Part shown: positions 17,978 through 25,972 of the stretch, in pieces | Numbering within the stretch: position 1 is the first letter of the stretch | How the letters are laid out: each line of letters begins with the position of its first letter | From: ZC4RG30 sp035556135 | Lineage (GTDB): Bacteria > Pseudomonadota > Gammaproteobacteria > Steroidobacterales > Steroidobacteraceae | DNA length: 64,000 bases | Direction of reading: 5' to 3' | Assembly: GCA_035556135.1 (NCBI GenBank) | Contig: DATMFO010000003.1 | Coordinates: 1,488,001 to 1,552,000 of the forward strand | Position numbers and translations under genes: made by a program | The notes under the pieces: model-generated | Told to the model about the DNA's origin: nothing | Databases searched by the model: none | What the model saw: only the letters and a program-made list of their open reading frames with translations

Positions 17978-19168
17978 TCAGCCCCTCCTGGCCCACTCCG
18001 CCAGCCGGCCGATGCCTTCGGTGATCATCTCCACCGAGATGCCCGAGTAGGCCAGCCGGATGTAGTGCTCGGTCTCATCGCCCTGGCGCGTGCCGAAGTG
18101 ATGGCGCGTGCAGAAGGAAACGCCGGTCTCATGCAGCGCAGCCGCGGCGAGTTCTGCCACATCCTTGTAGCCCTTGCTCCGCACCAGCCCGGTCACATTG
18201 GGGAAGAGGTAGAAGGTCGCATCCGGCCTCGCCACCTTGAGTCCGGGAACCTGCTGCAGCGCTGCGATGGCTGCGTCGCGCCGCCTCTGCAGCTCCACCA
18301 GGATGGGTGTCGCGCCCTGAGGATTGCGCAGCGCCTCCACGCCCGCGACCTGTATGAAATGCGTGGTGCAGCTTTCATCGTTCGTGTTGAGCTTGGCGAT
18401 CTGCGCGATCACCGGCTCCGGGCCTGCAGCGCAGCCCAGTCGCCAACCCGTCATCGCGAACTTCTTCGAGAAGGTGTAGAGGATCACCGTGCGCCCGGCC
18501 ATGCCGGGGAACGAGGCGATGGATGTGGACTTGCCGGCATAGCGCATCTCGAAATACGCCTCGTCCGACAGCACTTGCAGGTTGTGCTCGACGGCGATGC
18601 GCGCGATCTCGGCCATTTCCTCCGCCGAACTCTCGCAACCCAGCGGGTTCTGCAGGTTGTTGTAGATCAGGATGCGCGCCTTCGGGGCCAGCGCGCGCAG
18701 CTGCTCCAGGTCGATGCCGAAGCCTGTGGCAGTCTCGTGATAGCGGTACGGCAGCGCCTTGCCGCCGAAGTAGTTGATCTGGCTTTCGTAGATCGGATAG
18801 CCAGGGTTCGGGTAGAGCACACCATCACCGGGATTCATCAGCGCCTGGATGAACTTGGTGATCACCGGCTTGCCGCCTGGCTGCACAACGATGTTGTTCG
18901 GGCCAAACTTCAGGCCGCGATCCGCACCGATGTTTTCGGCCAGCGCCTCACGGAGCGGGGCGATACCCGCAGCGGCGCAATAGCCCGTCTTGCCATCGGC
19001 AATGGCGCGGTTCATGGCCTCCACGATGTTGACTGGCGTGGGGAGGTTGATGTCGCCGAGGTGGAAGGGGAACACCCGGTTGCCCCTGGCCGCCCACTCG
19101 GCGGCTGCCAGGGAAACGGCAAAAGCCGTCTCGGTTCCCAATAGTTCCTGTCTTTTCGCCAGCTGCAT
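17978..19168 (-). CDS. Pyridoxal-phosphate aminotransferase, class I/II
   Basis: 396 residues of the fold-type I aspartate aminotransferase superfamily. Visible elements are GDINLPTPVNIVEAM, the PGGKPVI turn, NNLQNPLGCE in the cofactor pocket, SDEAYFEMRYAG (the Asp and Tyr pair), and LYTFSKKFAMTGWRLGC, where the second-to-last Lys region is the Schiff-base site. GGAGGGGG lies upstream of ATG 19168. The class covers many amino acid transaminases and I cannot name the substrate. It appears monocistronic. Confidence 0.9.
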   Translation of the reverse strand: MQLAKRQELLGTETAFAVSLAAAEWAARGNRVFPFHLGDINLPTPVNIVEAMNRAIADGKTGYCAAAGIAPLREALAENIGADRGLKFGPNNIVVQPGGKPVITKFIQALMNPGDGVLYPNPGYPIYESQINYFGGKALPYRYHETATGFGIDLEQLRALAPKARILIYNNLQNPLGCESSAEEMAEIARIAVEHNLQVLSDEAYFEMRYAGKSTSIASFPGMAGRTVILYTFSKKFAMTGWRLGCAAGPEPVIAQIAKLNTNDESCTTHFIQVAGVEALRNPQGATPILVELQRRRDAAIAALQQVPGLKVARPDATFYLFPNVTGLVRSKGYKDVAELAAAALHETGVSFCTRHHFGTRQGDETEHYIRLAYSGISVEMITEGIGRLAEWARRG

Positions 19169-19340
19169 GAAACCCCCTCCGCAATCCTGTTTTTTCGCGG
19201 CGGTACTCTAGCCGCAGCCTCCCCTCTGCGGGGGCATCAACAGATTCGCCCTGTCACATACTGCCGTGGCACCAACCGCGCCGGGCATTGGGGAACTGAC
19301 GGGACTATAGTCGGTCGACCCTCCGGGAGAGGAGTCTGCC

Positions 19341-20114
19341 ATGGCCACGACCGTCGGTTCGCATGCGGCGCCATTCCTTCTCGCTGAGGTCCGCCACGTG
19401 CCCGCCCTGCAGTCATTGAAATGGCTGCGGCGAGGCTGGGATGACCTGTGGCACGTCAATGGCGCCAGCCTGACGTACGGAGGCCTCATCGCGACCACGG
19501 GAGCGGTCCTGCTGATGCTCGGCAGCAGTCATCTTTACCTGTTGGTCGCCGCCGTGTCGGCGTACCTGCTCGTCGGGCCGGTGATGGCGACCGGCCTCCA
19601 TGAGCTTTCGCGCCGGCGCGAGCGCGGGGAGGCGCCGGGATTCGACGAATCACTCGATGCCCTGTCCCGCAACCCGCGCAGCCTGTTCCTGTTCAGCATG
19701 CTGCTGGCGGGTTTTGTCCTGCTCTGGTTCGCGGCCTCGGAGGTCATGCTCCGGTCCGTGTGGCAGCACCCGGGACCGGACTTCGCGAAGCTGTTGTGGG
19801 GCAGTTTCTTCGAGCTGGGCACGCGCGGGCAACTGCTGCCCTACGTGGCTTCCGGCGCGCTGCTGGCCGCCATCGTGTTCTGCCTTTCAGCCGTGGCCAT
19901 TCCGCTCATCATCGACCGGAATGCCAGTGCAACCGAGGCGATGTGGCTCAGCGTGAAGGCGACAGCCAGGAACCTGCCAGCCATGCTCCTCTGGAGTGCC
20001 TTGATCGTTGTCCTGACGGCAATCGGCTTTGTGACCCTGCTGGTGGGCATGATCGTGATAGCCCCGCTGCTCGGGCATGCGAGCTGGCATGCGTATCGCG
20101 ACTTGATCGCGTAG
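19341..20114 (+). CDS. DUF2189 integral membrane protein
   Basis: 257 residues. After a short N-terminal tail the family signature appears (LKWLRRGWDDLWHVNGASLT), followed by about six transmembrane segments and the conserved AxxAMWLSVKATARNLPAML block near residue 200 (family role: membrane protein of unknown function, common in Alpha- and Gammaproteobacteria, sometimes near cytochrome oxidases). GGGAGAGGAG stands upstream of ATG 19341. Confidence 0.85.
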   Translation: MATTVGSHAAPFLLAEVRHVPALQSLKWLRRGWDDLWHVNGASLTYGGLIATTGAVLLMLGSSHLYLLVAAVSAYLLVGPVMATGLHELSRRRERGEAPGFDESLDALSRNPRSLFLFSMLLAGFVLLWFAASEVMLRSVWQHPGPDFAKLLWGSFFELGTRGQLLPYVASGALLAAIVFCLSAVAIPLIIDRNASATEAMWLSVKATARNLPAMLLWSALIVVLTAIGFVTLLVGMIVIAPLLGHASWHAYRDLIA

Positions 20115-20236
20115 GGCCATTGCCGCCACCCCCGCCACCTGTTGCCGGTTATCCGACACAGGACAGCAGCCAAAGTCCGACGAACTCCGCGGAAACTCAG
20201 GTGTATGGTCTTCCCATGCCAGTCGAGGAGCCACTG

Positions 20237-20467
20237 ATGAGCGAACCAGCTGGAAAGCAGGGGGACCAGCCGAATCCCGCCTATTCCAGGGAGTTTCCAC
20301 AAACTCCGAAGGAACAGGAACGGGCGACTGCGACCCACGTGGACGACGAGAAGGCAAAGCAGGAACGCCCGGATCCAGGCGACAGCGCCGTTCCGTATCG
20401 CAAGACGAACCTGCACGGCAGCAACGACACCTCGCGCTGCAGCACGCCCCCGCCGAAGAACCCCTGA
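20237..20467 (+). CDS. Small hydrophilic protein, unknown
   Basis: 76 residues from ATG 20237, which has GAGGAG six bases upstream; an ATG at 20216 would add seven residues. The composition is extreme: Pro, Glu, Lys, Asp and Asn dominate, with no hydrophobic core, which suggests an intrinsically disordered protein. No motif is recognised. The ribosome site and isolated position support it being real, but it could be a chance ORF. Confidence 0.5.
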   Translation: MSEPAGKQGDQPNPAYSREFPQTPKEQERATATHVDDEKAKQERPDPGDSAVPYRKTNLHGSNDTSRCSTPPPKNP

Positions 20468-20479
20468 TCAAAGAGCGCA

Positions 20480-20493
20480 CCCGCGTCAGCGGG
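20480..20493. repeat. Short GC palindrome between convergent genes
   Basis: CCCGC, loop GTCA, GCGGG. It shares stem and loop with 9078-9093 and lies between the small hydrophilic gene and the thioredoxin-reductase-like gene, where it may help end both transcripts. Confidence 0.35.
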
Positions 20494-20505
20494 CGCGGCC
20501 GGACG

Positions 20506-21483
20506 TCAGTTGGCCGCGTCCCGGTGCGGGGCTGTGTGCTCCACCTGCGTCCTGCCCGTCGCGCGACGCTCGAAGTCCTCCCGCGTGAGCGCACGGTTTA
20601 TGCCGAACGCGGCACTGGCTCCCTCGGCGGCAGCCACGATCGACAGCTGCACATTGCGGATGATGTTTCCCGCTACATAGACGCCGGGCACGCTGGTGGC
20701 CTCGTACTTGCCGCATAGCACGCCACCAGCACGATTGAACCGGCAACCCAGCTGCCCGGTGAGGTCGGACTGACCCGTCGAAGGCGTGTCGAAGAACAGC
20801 GCCTCGCATTCGATACGGGATCCGTCCGCCAAGACGATGGCACTGAGACGACCCTCTTCTGCATCGAGCCGACGGACCTTCTGCTCGACCAGGAGTATGC
20901 CGTTGGAGTCCAGGTGCTGGCGCTGTTCCATGCTGAACCGGCACGGGCCATCAGTGCAGAGCACGATGTTGTCCGACCACGCCGTCAACGCCCGCGCCAT
21001 CTCGATGCCGCGGCTTCGCTTGCCATATACCCCGAGCCGGCGGCCGCGGAATTCCCAGCCGTCGCAATACGGGCATTGGAAAACGCTGGTGCCGAACAAC
21101 TCGGCGAACCCGTCAATCGGGGGCAGGTGGTCCTCCACGCCGGTTGCGATGAGCAGCTTGCGCGCATGAACCACCTCGCTTCCGACCTCCACGCGGAAGA
21201 CCGTGCCCACGGGCGCAGCCCGCGTTACCTGCGCAGACCTGTAGTTCACCGTCGGATAGGCCGCCAGCTCGGCGCGTGCGAGCGCCGCGAAGTCTGCCGG
21301 GGAGATGCCATCGCGGGTGATGAAGCCATGCATGGCCTTTGACGCCCAGCTACGCGGCGTTCCCCTGTCGCAAACCAGCACTCGTCGCCCGCAGCGGCCC
21401 AGGATGAGTGCCGCACTGAGGCCCGCCGGGCCGCCACCGACAATGATCACGTCCCAGCCCACTTCGGCGGGTGCCGCGCTCAA
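20506..21483 (-). CDS. Thioredoxin-reductase-like FAD/NAD(P) oxidoreductase
   Basis: 325 residues if translation starts at the TTG at 21483; the frame stays open to a TTG at 21582, and no in-frame ATG precedes the fold, so the start is uncertain. An N-terminal FAD Rossmann motif (VIIVGGGPAGLSAALILGR) is followed by a redox CxxC site, QCPYCDGWEF, then GVYGKRSRGIEMARAL, which lacks the usual GxGxxG of the NADPH domain, and a C-terminal GVYVAGN FAD motif. The altered second nucleotide motif suggests NADPH use may be modified. Relatives act as thioredoxin or ferredoxin reductases or as dithiol oxidases in natural product loci. Confidence 0.8.
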   Translation of the reverse strand: MSAAPAEVGWDVIIVGGGPAGLSAALILGRCGRRVLVCDRGTPRSWASKAMHGFITRDGISPADFAALARAELAAYPTVNYRSAQVTRAAPVGTVFRVEVGSEVVHARKLLIATGVEDHLPPIDGFAELFGTSVFQCPYCDGWEFRGRRLGVYGKRSRGIEMARALTAWSDNIVLCTDGPCRFSMEQRQHLDSNGILLVEQKVRRLDAEEGRLSAIVLADGSRIECEALFFDTPSTGQSDLTGQLGCRFNRAGGVLCGKYEATSVPGVYVAGNIIRNVQLSIVAAAEGASAAFGINRALTREDFERRATGRTQVEHTAPHRDAAN

Positions 21484-21638
21484 TGACGTGACCCGGCGTT
21501 CTGCGCCATCGTGAATGCCCCGGACTACTGCTGGAATCCCGGATTTTCCGGTGGCAGAGCCGGGGCAAGCTGTCAGTGCCAACGCCCTGCGGTGAGCGGG
21601 AGCTCGCAGGGTGTTCGGGTAGGTCGTTGCCTACACTG

Positions 21639-22121
21639 TCAGTGGTGGTGCCCGCCCGGCCCGTGCACATGCTCGTGCGCCAGCTCTTCTTCGCTGGCGG
21701 CCCGCACTTCCACGATCTCGATATCGAAGAAGAGATCCTTGCCAGCCAGGGGATGATTGCCGTCCACCGTGACAACGTCGGGGCCAATCTCCCTGACCAC
21801 CACTTCCACATGTGCGCCGCTTCGCGTCCGCGTCGCCAGGGACATGCCTTCGTGCAGTTCGGGGATGGCATTGAAGGCTTCGCGCGGCACCTTCTGCACG
21901 CGTGCCGCGTCGTATTCGCCATACCCCTCAGCCGGCGAGACGTGCACGTGCAGCTTTTCGCCGGTGGACCTGCCTGTCAGCTCCCGCTCCAGGCCGGGCA
22001 CGATCTGGCCGTGGCCGTGGAGATAGGCCAGCGGTTCGCCGTCTGACTGGTCGATGGTGGCCCCGGCGTCATCCTTCAGGGTGTAGTGGAGCGAGACGAC
22101 CGAATCCTGTGAAATTTTCAA
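21639..22121 (-). CDS. slyD: FKBP-type peptidyl-prolyl isomerase SlyD
   Basis: 160 residues. The FKBP part (LHYTLKDDAGATIDQSDG, GQIVPGLERELTGRSTGEK) is interrupted by the insert-in-flap chaperone domain typical of SlyD (PREAFNAIPELHEGM, VVTVDGNHPLAGKDLFFDIE). A His-rich tail (HEHVHGPGGHHH) fits the metal-binding role in nickel delivery. Both prolyl isomerase and holdase activity are known for the family. It follows the ParB-like gene on the same strand after 42 bases. Confidence 0.92.
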   Translation of the reverse strand: MKISQDSVVSLHYTLKDDAGATIDQSDGEPLAYLHGHGQIVPGLERELTGRSTGEKLHVHVSPAEGYGEYDAARVQKVPREAFNAIPELHEGMSLATRTRSGAHVEVVVREIGPDVVTVDGNHPLAGKDLFFDIEIVEVRAASEEELAHEHVHGPGGHHH

Positions 22122-22163
22122 TGGCGGACCTGCGGCACGGTAAAACGGGCCGCGAATTCTAGC

Positions 22164-23183
22164 TCATTCGCCACCTTCCGCGCCGGCCGCCACGAATGCG
22201 AGATCGCCGGGATTCACCTTGTCCAGGTCGAACTTCTTCGCGGACGCCATCATGCGCACCAGGGCCTGCCCGATAGGCATCGCGGGCTTCTTGTCGCCCG
22301 ACTTTGCCTTGTGGAACCGCACGGGATTGATGCGTGCAACGACATACGTGCGCAGATAGGGGGACTTCATGCCGCGTGCCTGCAGCCTGGCGACGATGCG
22401 TTTGACCTCGACGTCGATGGCGCGCAATCGCGTGGCATAGCCCTCACGCTCGCGCAGCGCCGCCGGCAGCGACTTCGAGGTAAAGCGGTCCACCTTCTTC
22501 AGCATGGGACTGTAGGCGCCGCCGCCGAAGCGCAGGTCGTCCTCGTAGACCAGCCCGAGCGTCAGCAACTCGGCGGCTTCGAACTGCGCGGCGAACGAGG
22601 CTTCGCTCTTCGCGGGTTCGCGCTTTGCGAGATTGCGCGCCATGCGCACCACCTCGAGTGCCTTGTCCTTCAGGTTGTGCGCCTTCTCCGTGTTCAGCGC
22701 CAGGATCCGGTATGACAGGGATTCATCCGGGGAAATCAGCACCGTGACCTGCTTGAGACCCAGCACTTTGGCGGCGGCAAGGCGGTGGCGGCCGTTCGGC
22801 GTCCAGAAGCGCCCGTCCTCTCCCTGCACCACGATCAGGGGATCGAGGAACGCGGAAGTAGCCTCGATGGCGGCAGCCAGCCGTTTGGCGTGGGTGGGAG
22901 ACAGGTCCCGCTGGAATGGAGTTGGCTGCACCGCTGCGAATGGCAGGGAGGCGAGCAACAGCGGACTGCCGCCCAGTGGCTCCCGATAGGCTCCCAGCGG
23001 TGCGCCACCGGCCTTGCGAACCAGCGCCACCACTGCGGCAAGGTCCTCGTGATCCAGCGGCAACCCTACATCCGCGGCGCCCAGACCGCGCGCTACCGCA
23101 GCCGGCGTCAGCCGGGAACGTGAACTGCGCGCCTTGCCCCTGGCCTTCGATTTCGACGTGGGATGCTTCTTGCGCTTGGCCAT
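22164..23183 (-). CDS. ParB/sulfiredoxin-fold protein, stand-alone
   Basis: 339 residues. A very basic N-terminus (residues 1-25, Lys/Arg/Ser) leads to a ParB-like domain: FQRDLSPTHAKRLAAAIE, FLDPLIVVQGEDGRFWTPNG, and NGRHRLAAAKVLGL with the GRHR box that binds nucleotide in ParB relatives. The C-terminal half is helical with no obvious helix-turn-helix. There is no ParA partner, so this is not a partition cassette. GRHR-box proteins can be CTPases or DNA-bound nucleases; neither can be confirmed here. Confidence 0.75.
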   Translation of the reverse strand: MAKRKKHPTSKSKARGKARSSRSRLTPAAVARGLGAADVGLPLDHEDLAAVVALVRKAGGAPLGAYREPLGGSPLLLASLPFAAVQPTPFQRDLSPTHAKRLAAAIEATSAFLDPLIVVQGEDGRFWTPNGRHRLAAAKVLGLKQVTVLISPDESLSYRILALNTEKAHNLKDKALEVVRMARNLAKREPAKSEASFAAQFEAAELLTLGLVYEDDLRFGGGAYSPMLKKVDRFTSKSLPAALREREGYATRLRAIDVEVKRIVARLQARGMKSPYLRTYVVARINPVRFHKAKSGDKKPAMPIGQALVRMMASAKKFDLDKVNPGDLAFVAAGAEGGE

Positions 23184-23307
23184 CGCCGGATACTAAATCC
23201 GGAACCGACCGTCTTGAAAGCGAATGGCCGGGCCCGCTGGACAACCCCGCCTTGCCGGGGCAGTCTCGCCCTCATCTGCGCTTCAATACACCAAGAAAGG
23301 ACATCCT

Positions 23308-23787
23308 GTGCGTTTCCACCGTCCCCTCGCCACTCTCGCTTTTGCTCTCGTTGCCAGCACGGGCTTTGCCGCCGGACCGCCGGCGAAAATCATCGACCTG
23401 GCCTGGATGACCGGCACCTGGTCCACCGCGTTCGGCGCCAACACGCTGGAGGAAAACTGGACCACCCCCGCCAACGGCAACATTGCCTCGATGGTCCGCA
23501 TGAGCGGCCCGACTGGCGTGAGCATGTGGGAGGTGATCACCATCGAGGAGAAGGACGGCTCGCTGGCGATGAGCATCCAGCAATGGGACGCTGGCTTCAA
23601 ACCGCGCTCGCCAGAGGCGCAGAAGATGGAGCTGGTCGAGATCGGCGACAAGCGCGTGAAGTTCAAGGCCGTCACCGAGGGCGCCATGACCTCGCTGGGC
23701 TACAGCCGCGGTGCCGACGGCTCCTTCATCATCGAGGCGGGCCAGCCCGGCGGCAATGTGGCCAAGCTGACGCTGAAGGGCAAATAG
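23308..23787 (+). CDS. DUF6265 family secreted protein
   Basis: 159 residues from GTG 23308, preceded by AAGAAAGGA. A signal peptide (LATLAFALVASTGFAAG) is followed by the family pattern DLAWMTGTWS, LEENWTTPANGNIASMVR and a calycin-like run of strands through to the C-terminus. Role unknown; lipocalin-like ligand binding would fit the fold. It is convergent with the DUF475 gene; the 24-base gap lies inside an AACCCC/GGGGTT inverted repeat. Confidence 0.8.
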   Translation: MRFHRPLATLAFALVASTGFAAGPPAKIIDLAWMTGTWSTAFGANTLEENWTTPANGNIASMVRMSGPTGVSMWEVITIEEKDGSLAMSIQQWDAGFKPRSPEAQKMELVEIGDKRVKFKAVTEGAMTSLGYSRGADGSFIIEAGQPGGNVAKLTLKGK

Positions 23788-23811
23788 CGGTCGAAACCCC
23801 GCCGGCGGCGA

Positions 23812-24855
23812 TCAGTGGGGTTCGGGGTTCTGTCGCTTGTGGCGGATCGACCACCACAGCGACAGGCCGATCAGCACTGCTCCAATCAATCCGGTGATGA
23901 CCTCGGGGATGTGGGCGACGGCCCCGAACAGCATGATTCCGCCCAGGACGATGATCGCCCAGAACGCGCCGTGCTCCAGGAAGGCATATTCCGCCAGCGT
24001 GCCCTTCTGCACCAGGTGCACCGTCATTGAACGCACGAAGATCGCGCCGATCGACAGGCCGAGCGCGATCACGATCATGTTGTTCGACAGCGCAAAGGCG
24101 CCGATGACCCCATCGAAGCTGAACGAGGCATCGAGCACGTTCAGGTAGAGGAATCCGCCCAGGCCCGAGCGCACGACGGCCCCCGCCAGGCGCCGCTTCC
24201 CCTCGTGGATTTCGAGTGCCGTGCTGATCGATTCGACGGCGATGAAGGTGACGATGCCCAGGATGCCCGCAATGAGGAAGGTGAGCGCATCTGCGGCTTC
24301 CAGCAGGCTGGAGATGCCCCACAGCACCAGCAGCAGCAGGCCGATCTCGATGGCCTTGACCGCCGAGACCGCCGCCAGCTTGCGCTCGATCACGCCGATC
24401 CAGTGCACTTCCTTGTCCGCGTCGAAGAAGAACTTGAGTCCGACCATTGCCAGGAAAGCCCCGCCGAATCCGGCGATCCCGACCTGGGCGGAGGACACAA
24501 TCCGTTCGTACTCGGCCGGATTGGTGAGCGACAGGGTGACCGCGTCGATCGGCCCGATGCCGGCTGCAATGGCCACGATGGCCAGCGGGAACACGATCCG
24601 CATTCCAAACACCGCGAAGGCGATGCCCCATAGCAGGAAGCGCTTCTGCCAGACTTCGTCCATCTCCTTCAGCACCGAGGCGTTGACCACGGCGTTGTCG
24701 AAGCTGAGCGAAATCTCGAGCACCGAGAGCACGACGATGATCCAGACCATCTGGGCCGTACCGGAAACCGTGCCGGTGCTCCACCAGCCGTACCAGACCG
24801 CGAGCGCCAGGCACACGGCAGTGAAGTAGCAGGAGAAGCGGTAGTACTGGAACAT
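23812..24855 (-). CDS. DUF475 (TerC-like) integral membrane protein
   Basis: 347 residues with about nine membrane segments. EISLSFDNAVVNASVLKEMD in the first half and SFSFDGVIGAFALSNNMI in the second half carry the acidic SFDNA/SFDG pair that defines the TerC/DUF475 superfamily, linked to metal-ion handling and tellurite or manganese resistance in other bacteria. The N-terminus begins with a short amphipathic MFQYYRFSCYF. No ter cluster genes are nearby, so a manganese or other divalent-cation role is only an inference. Confidence 0.88.
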   Translation of the reverse strand: MFQYYRFSCYFTAVCLALAVWYGWWSTGTVSGTAQMVWIIVVLSVLEISLSFDNAVVNASVLKEMDEVWQKRFLLWGIAFAVFGMRIVFPLAIVAIAAGIGPIDAVTLSLTNPAEYERIVSSAQVGIAGFGGAFLAMVGLKFFFDADKEVHWIGVIERKLAAVSAVKAIEIGLLLLVLWGISSLLEAADALTFLIAGILGIVTFIAVESISTALEIHEGKRRLAGAVVRSGLGGFLYLNVLDASFSFDGVIGAFALSNNMIVIALGLSIGAIFVRSMTVHLVQKGTLAEYAFLEHGAFWAIIVLGGIMLFGAVAHIPEVITGLIGAVLIGLSLWWSIRHKRQNPEPH

Positions 24856-24951
24856 TGAGTCGTCAGCCTGGCTGGTGGCACCTTGAGGGGCCAGATATTA
24901 AATCCGGACGGATCGTCGTGTGGCCGCCATGTCGGCAGGCGGCAGGAGGCT

Positions 24952-25878
24952 TCATCGTTTGATGTTCAGGTCCGGCCACCCCGATCCCAGGCCCACCGGC
25001 ATGTTCTTCATGAATGCCTCGACGGCGTGGATCTGTCCGTCGTAGATCTTGAAGGCTTCCCAGACCGTCAGTTCCGTGCGCTGGCCGCCGTCACGCGGCG
25101 GGCGGTTGCCGCCCCAGGCCATGCGCAGCCAGACGATGCCCATGCGCTCATCCACCGCCGCAACGCGAGCCTCCACCTTGCCGCGTGAACCGCCGCCCAG
25201 CGGCTGCGTCTTGATGTTCTTGCACCCTTCGTTACGTGTGCAGTCCGGCCCCGCCATCATCTCGCCGTTCTCCAGCCGGTAGGCGTCTGGCGTGAAAGGG
25301 GCATTCACTGTCACGAAGCTCTCGGTTTCGAGGCCGGCCGGGTACAGCAACGCGATGCGGATCATCTCTTCGCGCGTGTTGAGCTGTGACTTCTTCGGCG
25401 CGTAGTTCATGGCAAAGGATGTGTTCTCCACCCCATCGATCCGGAACAGCGACCCTTCGGCCTTGCTGCGGGTGGCGAGAGTTTCCATCTCGCTGATCTT
25501 TTCACCCTCGACCTTCAGGCGGACCACCAGCAGCACCGGGGCGCCGCCCTCCTCGACCACCACGTGGGTTCCCGCGATGCCCTGGCGTTCGTCGACGAAA
25601 TCCTGGCGGTAGCCGCGCAGCTTCGTGACCGACCTCACCAGCCCCACCTTGTCGAGGGTCTTTTCGACGCAGTCCTCGGTGATGCGCACCTTGTCGGCCA
25701 ACGGCAGCCGGCTGACATCGTGCCTCACGAGTGCATCAAGGTAAGTCGTAATGGCGCCCCGGAGGCACTCGCGATCGCAGGTCGCCGCAGGGTTGGACGC
25801 CGCGGCGGGCTGCGCGGTGATGGCTGGTACAGACCAGGCCAGTCCGATTGCGAGTATTGCGATTCTTGCTTGCTTCAT
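24952..25878 (-). CDS. Secreted protein of unknown function (NTF2-like N-terminal region)
   Basis: 308 residues from ATG 25878, with GGGAGAACAGGA upstream. A cleavable signal (IAILAIGLAWSVPAITAQ) is followed by CDRECLRGAITTYLDALV and RLPLADKVRITED, a pattern shared with SnoaL/NTF2-like secreted proteins (possibly the DUF8021 family). A later region has two cysteines in DCTRNEGCKNIK. It lies downstream of the first G8 gene on the same strand but after a strong terminator, so separate transcription is likely. Confidence 0.65.
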   Translation of the reverse strand: MKQARIAILAIGLAWSVPAITAQPAAASNPAATCDRECLRGAITTYLDALVRHDVSRLPLADKVRITEDCVEKTLDKVGLVRSVTKLRGYRQDFVDERQGIAGTHVVVEEGGAPVLLVVRLKVEGEKISEMETLATRSKAEGSLFRIDGVENTSFAMNYAPKKSQLNTREEMIRIALLYPAGLETESFVTVNAPFTPDAYRLENGEMMAGPDCTRNEGCKNIKTQPLGGGSRGKVEARVAAVDERMGIVWLRMAWGGNRPPRDGGQRTELTVWEAFKIYDGQIHAVEAFMKNMPVGLGSGWPDLNIKR

Positions 25879-25913
25879 TCCTGTTCTCCCTGATTCCCGA
25901 AGCCTGCGGTGCC

Positions 25914-25950
25914 GGAAAAGAAAAAGCCCCCGGCTCGCGCCGAGGGCTTC
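25914..25950 (-). terminator. Rho-independent terminator of G8 gene 1
   Basis: Read on the minus strand, GAAGCCCTCGG, a GCGCGAG loop and CCGGGGGCTT are followed at once by TTTTTC and a second T-rich run. It sits about 25 bases after the stop of the 25973-28762 gene, the right place and orientation for an intrinsic terminator. Confidence 0.85.
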
Positions 25951-25972
25951 GTTCAGCTCGCCAGACGGATCC

